Positions 55,529 to 64,000 of a stretch of DNA of 64,000 nt are shown here, piece after piece (within the stretch, counting starts at the first letter, position 1; the number at the start of each line of letters is the position of its first letter). The stretch covers positions 124,001 through 188,000 of the forward strand of contig JAGB01000003.1 of the NCBI GenBank assembly GCA_000526435.1, written 5' to 3'. The notes below the pieces were generated by a model. That model ran no database searches. It saw only the letters and a list, made by a program, of their open reading frames with translations, and was not told the origin of the DNA. This DNA is from Caldicoprobacter oshimai DSM 21659. GTDB taxonomy: Bacteria; Bacillota; Clostridia; Caldicoprobacterales; Caldicoprobacteraceae. Position numbers and translations under genes: made by a program.

Positions 55529-56777
55529 AACCGTTTATCAGCTTACCAAAAACAAGCCTCAACGTTAACTTTGGCATTTCAGCTCTACGCTACAGGTTCA
55601 CAAAGGAAAAGGACCGCCTGTGGGAACCGGTTTTAATAGGTTTGTCCATAATCCTGGGCGGAGGTTCTATAATATCCCTTTATACCATGTTTCTGTGGGG
55701 AGGGAGTATACATTGGCAGTAAACTATTTTGCGCAAAAAATGCCTGAAGACAACCCCGAACAATTCGTACGGGAATTGATAGTTTCCCAGGCCGGTGTCA
55801 TCCAGTCCATAGGCAGAAGGTTCCCTCCCAGCCTGTGAGCCACTTATGGGCTGGTCAAGCAGGGATTAGATGGCTGGGCCTATTTCCTGCTGTACTGCCT
55901 GGTATCGGCATTGCTATTTGTGTTTCTGCTATGGTTGGGTAACATGATATTTTACAAGGGGTTGCTGGCCGGTCAAGAGGTAAGCCGCAAAAGGAAGCAC
56001 CTGTCAACGGAAAAGATAAGCGCAAAAGCCGACAAAGTCTCAACCCCTGTAGCGACACTGTTCTGGAAGGAATGGAAGCTGTTTATGAGGACGCCCGTCT
56101 ATGCCATGAACGGGCTGGCAGGTATGGTGATGGTACCTTTTCTCATGTTTATGCCCTTTATAACCAGAGGCGAAGAAATGAAGGAAATACTGTTATATAC
56201 AAGGCAACCGGAATACCTCATGTTAACCACCCTGGGCGGGGCCGCAGTCGCCTTGTTTACATCGAGCATCAACATCGTAGCGTGTACCTCCATTTCGAGG
56301 GAAGGCCGAACGTTTTGGATATCAAAGATAATCCCCGCACCGGCAAAGCAACAGGTTACCGCCAAGCTGCTGCACAGCATGGCCATATCATGCCTGGGCA
56401 TACTGGTTACCGTCACAGCACTGGGAATGGTGTTCAAACTATCTCTGCTGAGGCTACTTGTAATATTTGTACTGTGCTTGCTGGGCAATCTGTTGCTCAA
56501 CGCGCTCAACCTGCTCATCGACCTTTCGCGCCCAAAGCTTAAATGGAACGACCCTCAGGAAGCCGTAAAGCAAAACCTGAACGGGTTGTTCAGCATCCTG
56601 TTTACCTTTGCTGCTTTAGCGGTATTTGCCGTTCTAACAGTTCTTCTCGTCAAAGCAGGGATTTCGGAATGGTTGATATACGCCATACTGGGACTTGTGA
56701 TGGGCTTGCTGGCCATTCCCAGCGCAGCATCCCTGTACGCCATGGCAGGAGCTCAGTACAAAAAAATAGAGATATAG
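55525..56777 (+). pseudogene. ABC transporter permease, multiply disrupted
   Basis: The start (55525) overlaps the ATPase stop by 4 bases and encodes an N-terminus and one TM. It stops at 55722, after SLYTMFLWGG. In another frame from about 55710, the sequence continues with LAVNYFAQKMPEDN, then RRFPPSL and a TGA (55836-55838) where homologues of this class typically have Trp (PPSLWAT). It then reads on through four or five TMs to 56777. An internal segment of about 200 residues seems to be missing. This is an ABC-2-like large permease lost by deletion plus nonsense mutation. Confidence 0.8.
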
Positions 56778-56778
56778 T

Positions 56779-58530
56779 TTACATGATGGTCCTTTTACGG
56801 AGATAGCGGTGTATTTCCAACAAAAATTCATCGGCAAACAGCTCGACATTGCGCTGTTCTATCCCGGCACCAATTTTAAGCAGCTGCTTTCTGGTGACTG
56901 GCTTGATGGCCGCTATTCGTTCAAGGGTGCTGTCGTCAAAGACCGCCTGGCGCGGCACACCTGCTTTCTTGGCAATCCTTTCCCTCACCCTCTTTAGGAC
57001 ATCGAGAAGCGCCTCGTCTGCCTTGTCATCTCCTCCGGCGTCAGAGACATCCCCTTGAACATTCAGAATGCTCTTTAGCAGGTCATCTATGAACTTTCTC
57101 TTGGTCCCATCGGCAGCCGAACCGCACACGCTACAGTTGCCGCATTTAGTAAATGTAGGCTCTTCGTTAAAATACTGGAGAATATTGTACCGCAGACACC
57201 TTTTGCTCAAGCAGTATTCCACCATCTTATCCAGCTTTTCAAGCTCCACCTTTTTGTGCTGATCTATCTCTTCCTGAGTGAGCTCAAACTTCCTGCCATT
57301 CAAAAATGGATAGACCACTCCGCTTTTCAGCTTTACGTAGTTGTACTCGATCAACTTTCGCAATGCGCTGTGCAGAATTTGCTTTGATATATTGCCTTTA
57401 AGTAGCGCTTCAAGGCTGATCCCTTTGTCGCCCGCCTTAAGCACCCTGTTATAGACGCTTTCCACCAGGGTTACAGAGGGATAGTTTATATTTATAAGAG
57501 CCCGGTTGAGATGGTAATCGTCCTCAGAATACAAGAGTATACAGCAAGCAAGCTTGCCATCCCTCCCGGCCCGGCCTACTTCCTGATAATAATGTTCCAA
57601 CGACCTGGGCATATTGTAATGTATTATATACCGTATGTCACTTTTGTCGATGCCCATTCCAAAAGCATTAGTAGCCACCATAACCAAGGTCTTGCCTTGG
57701 CTGAAGGCCTCCTGAGCCACAACCCTGTCTCGGCTGCTCAGCCCTGCGTGATACATGCCAGCCGGTACGCCCCTGCTGATCAGCAGCTCATAGACGTCCT
57801 CAACGGTTTTTCTGGTAGCGGCATAAATGATGCCCGCCTTGCCAAGATTCTTCTTAACATACCTCAGCACAAACTCCTGCTTGTCCCGTGGCCTCTCGAC
57901 CCTGAACTCCAAATTTGGCCTGTCAAAACCGCTTACAAACAGCTTATACCTCTTTAAATCGAGTAACCTGATTATATCCTGCTGCACGCGCCGGTTGGCA
58001 GTAGCCGTAAAGGCAGCTACCACGGGATTACCCACCTGCTCAATTAAATCTTTAATTTTCAAATAGGCAGGACGAAAATTGTGCCCCCACTGGGATATGC
58101 AGTGTGCCTCGTCTACCGCCACAAACGATACGTCCACTTCTTTGAGTATATCCATAAACCCCTCTGAATAAAAGCGTTCGGGGGCAATATACACGATCTT
58201 GTACTTTCCCTGGCTTAAGCCATACATCCGCCTGGCAATCTCTTCTTCCGAGAGGATGCTGGTTATAAAAGTAGAAGGGATACCACGCTGGATCAGCTGA
58301 TCCACCTGATCTTTCATCAAGGATATAAGGGGTGATATCACCAGGGTGGTACCTGGGAAGATGACAGCGGGCAGCTGGTAGCACAGCGATTTTCCGCTCC
58401 CGGTCGGAAATATCGCAATGGTATTTTCGCCTCGCAGTATGCTCTCCACCACTTGTCGCTGGCCGGGACGAAAATCATCATATCCAAAGTATTCCCGCAA
58501 ACATTTGTATAACAATTCTGACTGACTCAT
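56779..58530 (-). CDS. recQ: ATP-dependent DNA helicase RecQ
   Basis: A 583-residue SF2 helicase. Seen: Walker A FPTGSGKSLCYQLPA (42-56), VDEAHCISQWGHNFR, GVPAGMYHAGLSS, the motif VI GRAGRDG, the zinc-binding C-terminal module with CLRYNILQYF, and CGNCSVCG. The HRDC-like end (VRERIAKKAGVPRQAVFDD) is complete. The length is normal. It converges on the decayed ABC permease, with one base between them. Confidence 0.94.
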   Translation of the reverse strand: MSQSELLYKCLREYFGYDDFRPGQRQVVESILRGENTIAIFPTGSGKSLCYQLPAVIFPGTTLVISPLISLMKDQVDQLIQRGIPSTFITSILSEEEIARRMYGLSQGKYKIVYIAPERFYSEGFMDILKEVDVSFVAVDEAHCISQWGHNFRPAYLKIKDLIEQVGNPVVAAFTATANRRVQQDIIRLLDLKRYKLFVSGFDRPNLEFRVERPRDKQEFVLRYVKKNLGKAGIIYAATRKTVEDVYELLISRGVPAGMYHAGLSSRDRVVAQEAFSQGKTLVMVATNAFGMGIDKSDIRYIIHYNMPRSLEHYYQEVGRAGRDGKLACCILLYSEDDYHLNRALININYPSVTLVESVYNRVLKAGDKGISLEALLKGNISKQILHSALRKLIEYNYVKLKSGVVYPFLNGRKFELTQEEIDQHKKVELEKLDKMVEYCLSKRCLRYNILQYFNEEPTFTKCGNCSVCGSAADGTKRKFIDDLLKSILNVQGDVSDAGGDDKADEALLDVLKRVRERIAKKAGVPRQAVFDDSTLERIAAIKPVTRKQLLKIGAGIEQRNVELFADEFLLEIHRYLRKRTIM

Positions 58531-58772
58531 CAGAGATTACACCCTTTTGATTCTTCGTTAGCTCGATAGTTGTCGGCTGCCATCCCCTCGCTGAAAACGA
58601 ACTTTCACTGCTATGGCGAGATCGCTGTGCCATTGCCCCGTCGCCCAGCACAGGGGACCGCTATTAATAGTCTATATATAAACATTTACAAAATCAATAA
58701 GTTATCATAAAAATTGCCAATTTGCTGTTTCCTTGGCCAAAAATTTATTAAAATGTTACAAAAACCGATAAA

Positions 58773-60731
58773 TCAAACGCCAACGAGAACTCTGCCCTTA
58801 AGGGGCAGCACATCCACTGTCAAGTATCCCTCTTCGATGAAGAACGCTGTCTCACCATTTATCACATCTATTAACTTGCTCACCCCCCATCTTTGCATAT
58901 CGAGCTTTACAGTATAAGCCCTGTACCGACTGCGGTTTATAATTATAAGCGCAAAGCCATTGCTGCGCTGGCGTCCAAACACATCTTTGCCTTCTCTAAT
59001 GCAGCGGACAAAAGCGTATACATCTCCCTCATAGTAAATCGGGATAAACTCCCCCGTCCTCAGGGCATCCATGCCGTTTCTCAGGGCAGCAACCCTTTTA
59101 TACCACTCCACCAGTTCCCTATCCTCACGTCCCCAGGGATAAGTGCGCCTGTTGAAGGGATCGCTATAGCCCGACAGCCCCGCCTCGTCTCCGTAGTATA
59201 TGCAGGGCACCCCGGGAAACGTCATCTGAAGCAGCGATACTAGCTTGAGCCTTTGGATGGCCAGCCTTTCCTGCTCCTCGGTCAAAACGTAATGGGCTTG
59301 TTGGTCCCGCGACAGGGTATGCTGGGGTGGCGCCTCCCCCAAAAGCGTCTTTATCCTAGGCACATCGTGTGATCCTACCAGGTTCATAAGCGAATAAAAG
59401 CATTCAACCGGATAATTTTCGTAAAGGCTCATGATGGCCCTGTTGAAATAGGCCGCATCCCACTCCCCTAAAAAAAATTTTAAAACCATATCCCTGAAGG
59501 GATAGTTCATCACCGAGTCCAGCTCCTCGCCCAGCAGATATTCCTTTCTCTTGTCATAGCTTACCTTTCTGGAGGCATCTTCCCATACTTCCCCGATTAT
59601 AACAGCCTCCCGGTCCACCTCTTTTACGGCCTTTCTAAATGCTTTCAAAAACTCATCGGGCAGTTCGTCCACCACGTCCAGGCGCCAGCCTTTTGCGCCC
59701 TTCTTAAGCCAATACTTGGCCACAGCGTCTTCATCATGAATAATGTAATTTTGATACGATGGCTCCATCTCGTTTACGTTGGGTAGCGTGTCTATTCCCC
59801 ACCAGCACTCATACACATCGGGATAGCGTATAAATCGGTACCAGGGGTAATAAGGTGAATCCTTGGACTGGTAAGCCCCCAGCGTGGGATACCTGCCGTT
59901 TTTATTAAAATACATGCTATCGCTGCCGGTATGGCTGAATACTCCATCCAGGATGATGTATATGCCTAACTCCTTGGCTTTTTGGCAAAGTTCTTGGAAG
60001 ATTTCCTCATCCCCAAACATGGGGTCTATCTTCTTATAGTTCCCCACATCGTACTTGTGGTTGGAATAGGCCTCAAAAATGGGGTTGAGGTACAGGGCGC
60101 TGACCCCCAGCTCCTTAAGGTAAGGCAATTTCTTTATTATACCCAGCAGGTTTCCCCCAAAGAAATCGTTGCACAATATCTTCCCAGTAACCGGATCCGG
60201 CTTATAGTTGGGCACTTCATACCAGTCCTGGTGTATGATGCAATCGTCCCTATAAACGAGCGGTCGTCCGTCCTCGCTCCCGTTATAAAACCGGTCCACA
60301 AATATCTGATACATGATGCTGTCCTTGAACCAATCCGGGGTCTTAAAGCCCCGTTTATAGACCGTCACCTGATATGAATAAGGCGGGTAATCTGTGATCT
60401 GCCCTACCCCGCCCAGCCCATCAGATTTGCAGCCATAGTAATACACGCCCTTGTCGGTCTCGATTATAAAATAATACCATAGAAACCCCGGAACTCCGGG
60501 GCTTCTGAATTGGCCTTCATACATATATTGATCTTCATACCGCGATATAAGCCACATGGGAATCCTGCTCTCCCCTACGCCGTCCTGCCACAACCTTAAG
60601 ATAACAGACTTTATATCATTCTGCGAGCACACCTTTACCCGTACAGTGACAGTCTCCTCACAGGGCACTGCGCCAAACGGCTGCCTGTAAGCGGTATCAT
60701 GGGAATTATGATAAATCCATATATATTCCAT
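58773..60731 (-). CDS. GH13 neopullulanase/cyclomaltodextrinase-type glycosidase
   Basis: A 652-residue alpha-amylase-family enzyme acting on alpha-glucans. An N-terminal beta-sandwich (1-110) precedes the GH13 barrel with SALYLNPIFEAYSNHKYD, GVFSHTGSDS, the nucleophile Asp in GWRLDVVDELPDEF, the acid Glu in IGEVWEDAS and the third Asp in VGSHDVPR. There is no signal peptide, so it probably processes glycogen or imported maltodextrins. ATG 60731 has GGAAGG about 7 bases upstream; the longer frame's 37 residues are not used. It is last in the glgB-glgA unit. Confidence 0.9.
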   Translation of the reverse strand: MEYIWIYHNSHDTAYRQPFGAVPCEETVTVRVKVCSQNDIKSVILRLWQDGVGESRIPMWLISRYEDQYMYEGQFRSPGVPGFLWYYFIIETDKGVYYYGCKSDGLGGVGQITDYPPYSYQVTVYKRGFKTPDWFKDSIMYQIFVDRFYNGSEDGRPLVYRDDCIIHQDWYEVPNYKPDPVTGKILCNDFFGGNLLGIIKKLPYLKELGVSALYLNPIFEAYSNHKYDVGNYKKIDPMFGDEEIFQELCQKAKELGIYIILDGVFSHTGSDSMYFNKNGRYPTLGAYQSKDSPYYPWYRFIRYPDVYECWWGIDTLPNVNEMEPSYQNYIIHDEDAVAKYWLKKGAKGWRLDVVDELPDEFLKAFRKAVKEVDREAVIIGEVWEDASRKVSYDKRKEYLLGEELDSVMNYPFRDMVLKFFLGEWDAAYFNRAIMSLYENYPVECFYSLMNLVGSHDVPRIKTLLGEAPPQHTLSRDQQAHYVLTEEQERLAIQRLKLVSLLQMTFPGVPCIYYGDEAGLSGYSDPFNRRTYPWGREDRELVEWYKRVAALRNGMDALRTGEFIPIYYEGDVYAFVRCIREGKDVFGRQRSNGFALIIINRSRYRAYTVKLDMQRWGVSKLIDVINGETAFFIEEGYLTVDVLPLKGRVLVGV

Positions 60732-60859
60732 ATCCGACCTTCCTTTCGACTTGACTTCATAGATATCCATGCCATCCATGCCTGCTTTATGTCCCGCAAA
60801 TCGAACTTGTGACGGCATTTTCTGCTTATGACCAAATATCACCAGCAGGCCTATATCGA

Positions 60860-62302
60860 TTACCGCCCAGATTTCAACCGGTTATACAGCTCTATATATT
60901 CCCTTGCAGAACGATTCCAGCTATAGTCGCATTGCATGGCCCTCCTCATCAGAGCATGCCACACCTCTTTATTGTGATAAAAATTCACAGCTCTCTTTAT
61001 GGTGTACAGCATGTCATGCGCATTATAGTTGGTAAAGCTGAAACCATTTCCCTCGCCGGTAAATTCATTATACGGCTGCACAGTATCTTTGAGCCCTCCT
61101 GTCTCTCTTACAATGGGAATAGTACCATATCTCATGCTGAAGAGCTGCGCCAGCCCACAGGGTTCATACAGCGAGGGCATGAGAAACAGGTCCGAGGCCG
61201 CATATATGCGATGCGCCAGGGTATTGTCATAAAAGATGTTGGCTGAAACTTTTTTAGGATAACGGTTGGCAGCGTTTTTAAACATGTTTTCATACTGCCA
61301 TTCCCCGCTTCCCAGCACCACCAGCTGTATGTCCATTGCAAGTATCTCGTCCAGCACATGAGCTATGAGGTCCAAGCCTTTTTGCGCCACCAGCCTCACT
61401 ATGATGCTTATCATGGGTACATCCTCACGGACAGCCAGCCCCAGCTGCTCCTGAAGCTTTAACTTGTTCTCGACCTTGTTCTCCAGATGGTCCTGGTCAT
61501 AGTTCCTGAATATGAGCGGATCAGTGGCGGGATTGTACTCATCGTAGTCCACACCGTTTAATATGCCAAACAGCTCATGACTCCTTGCTCGCAACAACCC
61601 ATCCAACCTTTCGCCAAAAAAGGGCATCTGTATCTCTTGAGCATAGGTAGGGCTTACGGTATTTATGAGGTTGGCATACACCAGCCCGGCTTTCAGCATA
61701 TTTACATTTCCATAAAACTCCAACTTATCCGGTGTAAAATACTCATCGCCCAAATCCAGCAAGTCGCCCAGTATTTTCCTATCATAAATGCCCTGGTATC
61801 TGAGGTTGTGAATGGTAAACAGTGTGCGGATGTTCTTATAAAAATCATTATGCCGATAATGGGCCTCCAGAAGCACAGGTATTGCCCCTGTCTGCCAGTC
61901 ATGGCAGTGTATAACATCGGGCATAAAACCGATGTGTGGAAGCACTTCCAGCACGCTTCTACAGAAAAAAGCAAAGCGCTCCACCTCATCATCCGAATAG
62001 CCATAGATCCCATCGCGCCCGAAATAATACTCGTTATCGATAAAATACACTGGCACCCCTTTGCGTTCCGTCTCCTCGATACCGCAGTATTGGTTTCTCC
62101 AGCCCAGCTTAACGTATATGTGCTTTATATGCCTTATCCTCTCCTTCAGGTTTGCTGGAATCGCTTTATATTTAGGCAGGATAATCCTGGCATCGACTCC
62201 GTGACGGCGCAGGGCAACTGGCAAGGAGCCGATCACCTCACCCAATCCTCCTGTTTTTACAAATGGCGCTGCTTCCGAGGCGGCAAACAATACTTTCAGC
62301 AA
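60860..62302 (-). CDS. glgA: Glycogen synthase
   Basis: A 480-residue GT5 ADP-glucose glycosyltransferase. The [13 protein letters not shown] donor loop, the [18 protein letters not shown] segment and [20 protein letters not shown] are classic. The TTG at 62302 lies inside the glgB end (GAGGATTGCTGA), so the genes overlap by 7 bases. The exact start (TTG 62302 or CTG 62299) is uncertain. It builds glycogen with GlgB; no glgC or glgD is in the window. Confidence 0.94.
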   Translation of the reverse strand: MLKVLFAASEAAPFVKTGGLGEVIGSLPVALRRHGVDARIILPKYKAIPANLKERIRHIKHIYVKLGWRNQYCGIEETERKGVPVYFIDNEYYFGRDGIYGYSDDEVERFAFFCRSVLEVLPHIGFMPDVIHCHDWQTGAIPVLLEAHYRHNDFYKNIRTLFTIHNLRYQGIYDRKILGDLLDLGDEYFTPDKLEFYGNVNMLKAGLVYANLINTVSPTYAQEIQMPFFGERLDGLLRARSHELFGILNGVDYDEYNPATDPLIFRNYDQDHLENKVENKLKLQEQLGLAVREDVPMISIIVRLVAQKGLDLIAHVLDEILAMDIQLVVLGSGEWQYENMFKNAANRYPKKVSANIFYDNTLAHRIYAASDLFLMPSLYEPCGLAQLFSMRYGTIPIVRETGGLKDTVQPYNEFTGEGNGFSFTNYNAHDMLYTIKRAVNFYHNKEVWHALMRRAMQCDYSWNRSAREYIELYNRLKSGR

Positions 62303-64000
62303 TCCTCCTGCCTCCTTTTATCCGTATACTTGAAAAACACTGCCGCAAGGGGTGGAACCGTGATGCTGATGGATTGGCTAAAGCCGTGCCACGGTATATC
62401 CTCCGACACAATGGCATAGAAATTGCCCTGCCCCGAACCACCGTAAGCCTGGTCATCGCTGTTAAACACCTCTCTATACTCTCCCAACAAAGGCACGCCT
62501 ATCCTGTAGCCATGGCGAACCACCGGCGTAAAATTGCACACCACAATCAACCAGTCATCCTGTTCCTTTCCCTTTCTTATGAAGGATACAATGCTCTGGC
62601 TGTAGTCATGGTGGTCGATCCAGCGAAACCCCTCCCATCCGTGGTCACATTCCCATAGAGCCCTGTTTTCAAGATAAAAATGGTTGAGCATCTTGACATA
62701 ATAATGCAGCTTTCTGTGCATCTCGTAATCAAGAAGGTGCCAGTCCAGGCTAGCACCAAAATTCCATTCGGCAAACTGGCCAAACTCCCCTCCCATAAAC
62801 AATAGCTTCTTGCCCGGATGGGCCATCATATATCCGTACAACAACCTGAGGTTGGCAAACTTCTGCCAGTAATCCCCCGGCATCTTATCCAAAAGCGAAC
62901 GCTTGCCGTGCACCACTTCATCGTGAGATAAGGGGAGGATGAAGTTTTCCGAAAATGCGTACACCATGGAAAAGGTAAGGTTTTCATGGTGCCATTTCCT
63001 GTATATGGGATCCAGCGACATATAACGGAGTATGTCATTCATCCAGCCCATATTCCATTTATAGTTAAATCCCAACCCACCTAAGTATACGGGCCGTGTA
63101 ACCATGGGCCAGGCGGTGGATTCCTCGGCAATCATGAGCACATTGGGAAAATAGTGAAACACCACCTCGTTCATCTTTCTCATAAACTCGATGGCCTCCA
63201 AATTCTCCTTTCCGCCGTACCTGTTTGGAAGCCATTCGCCCCATGACTTACCATAGTCAAGGTAGAGCATTGATGCCACGGCATCCACGCGAAGCCCATC
63301 AACGTGGTACACATCAAACCAAAATACAGCATTGGAAATGAGGAAGCTCCTCACCTCATTACGCCCGTAGTTGAATATCAAAGTGCCCCAGTGGGGATGC
63401 TCCCCCCTTCGCGGGTCCTCATGCTCATAAAGAGCCGTACCATCAAACCGTATCAGTCCATGTCCGTCCTTTGGAAAATGAGCTGGCACCCAGTCCAGTA
63501 TTACCCCTATACCGGCCAGATGGCACTCATCCACGAAAAACATGAAATCCTCGGGGGTGCCATACCGTGAAGTCACCGAATAATATCCCGTGGTTTGATA
63601 GCCCCACGAGCCATCATAAGGGTGCTCTGCTACAGGTAAAAGCTCTATATGGGTATATCCCATATCCTTCACATAGGGAATAAGCTCCTTCGCCAGTTCC
63701 CTGTAGCTTAAAAATCTGTTCCCTTCTTTTCTGCGCCACGACCCCAAATGCACCTCATAGATCAGCAGGGGTTTATCGTATATGGGCGTGGTCGCTCTCT
63801 GGCGCATCCACTCATCATCCCGCCACTTATACTTGTACAGGTTGTACACCACTGAGGCCGTACACGGCCTGAGCTCGCTGTAAAAGGCATAAGGATCGGC
63901 CTTCAAAACCACCTGGCCGTAAAAGTTTTCTATCTCATATTTGTACAGGTCAAATTCCTTGACTCCCGGAATAAAGAGCTCCCATACCCCCGAATCCCCC
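62296..64000 (-). CDS. glgB: 1,4-alpha-glucan branching enzyme, partial (5' end beyond window)
   Basis: About 568 codons of the C-terminal part are in the window and the frame is still open at 64000, so the gene starts outside. Seen: [22 protein letters not shown] barrel entry ([18 protein letters not shown]), [18 protein letters not shown] with the nucleophile, [10 protein letters not shown] with the acid Glu, and [19 protein letters not shown]. The [16 protein letters not shown] region and C-terminal beta domain are complete. It creates alpha-1,6 branches in glycogen. Confidence 0.95.
   Translation of the reverse strand, partial: GDSGVWELFIPGVKEFDLYKYEIENFYGQVVLKADPYAFYSELRPCTASVVYNLYKYKWRDDEWMRQRATTPIYDKPLLIYEVHLGSWRRKEGNRFLSYRELAKELIPYVKDMGYTHIELLPVAEHPYDGSWGYQTTGYYSVTSRYGTPEDFMFFVDECHLAGIGVILDWVPAHFPKDGHGLIRFDGTALYEHEDPRRGEHPHWGTLIFNYGRNEVRSFLISNAVFWFDVYHVDGLRVDAVASMLYLDYGKSWGEWLPNRYGGKENLEAIEFMRKMNEVVFHYFPNVLMIAEESTAWPMVTRPVYLGGLGFNYKWNMGWMNDILRYMSLDPIYRKWHHENLTFSMVYAFSENFILPLSHDEVVHGKRSLLDKMPGDYWQKFANLRLLYGYMMAHPGKKLLFMGGEFGQFAEWNFGASLDWHLLDYEMHRKLHYYVKMLNHFYLENRALWECDHGWEGFRWIDHHDYSQSIVSFIRKGKEQDDWLIVVCNFTPVVRHGYRIGVPLLGEYREVFNSDDQAYGGSGQGNFYAIVSEDIPWHGFSQSISITVPPLAAVFFKYTDKRRQEDC

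Noticed and set aside
63825..63912. glgB start at GTG 63912
   Set aside because: The frame continues open upstream to the window end with branching-enzyme-like residues ([15 protein letters not shown]), so the gene is partial.

Overview
The window looks like chromosome of a spore-forming, mid-GC member of the Clostridia. The support is an alpha/beta-type small acid-soluble spore protein, Firmicutes-type sigma-A promoters, AGGAGG ribosome sites, an FMN riboswitch, an ECF-type Ni/Co transporter and a glycogen locus. A thermophilic lineage such as Caldicoprobacter or Mahella would fit, but that is a guess. No rRNA, tRNA or CRISPR array was seen.

Region 1 (1-9.1 kb) is accessory. An IS1202/ISNCY-like insertion sequence (186-1997) has an apparent 18-bp target duplication. 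It sits upstream of a two-gene carbohydrate esterase/deacetylase operon. Beyond it are a ferritin-like protein, a frameshifted membrane protein, small gene remnants, a nested-hairpin element and a PNPOx-like protein.

Region 2 (9.5-23.5 kb) is a metal-resistance island. It carries two near-identical arsenic cassettes in the same orientation (acr3 remnant, arsC, marR, arsM). Copies of a dispersed repeat (unit about 340 bp) border both cassettes. In both, the Acr3 arsenite efflux gene is cut down to its 3' end, so reduction and methylation remain without a local efflux pump. Between the cassettes are a cupin, a TetR-controlled FtsX-type ABC exporter next to a broken EamA transporter, and a cadC-like/P-type ATPase/Fe-S metallochaperone operon with a clear promoter and paired operators.

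Region 3 (23.5-31 kb) has glmS, gdhA and a cbiMQO operon ending in a double-HD (HD-GYP) signalling protein. A sigma-A promoter and a 7-1-7 palindromic operator precede cbiM.

Region 4 (31.2-35.1 kb) is one very large gene: six degenerate repeats of about 93 residues fused to an Upf1-like superfamily 1 helicase. It is the most novel-looking protein here.

Region 5 (35.1-54.5 kb) is mostly core chromosome: SASP, CBS protein, tsaD and tsaE-tsaB-rimI, FMN-riboswitch-controlled ribU, a fur-like/speE/radC operon, thrB, phosphoglucomutase, galU, and a beta-CASP nuclease with a duplicated C-terminal domain. A cluster of DnaA boxes lies at the 3' end of tsaD.

Region 6 (54.8-64 kb) has a decaying ABC transporter (Walker A substitution; permease with internal deletion and nonsense codon), recQ, and a glycogen/alpha-glucan operon (glgB, partial at the window end, then glgA and a GH13 enzyme). 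The pgm and galU genes nearby would supply glucose-1-phosphate and UDP-glucose.
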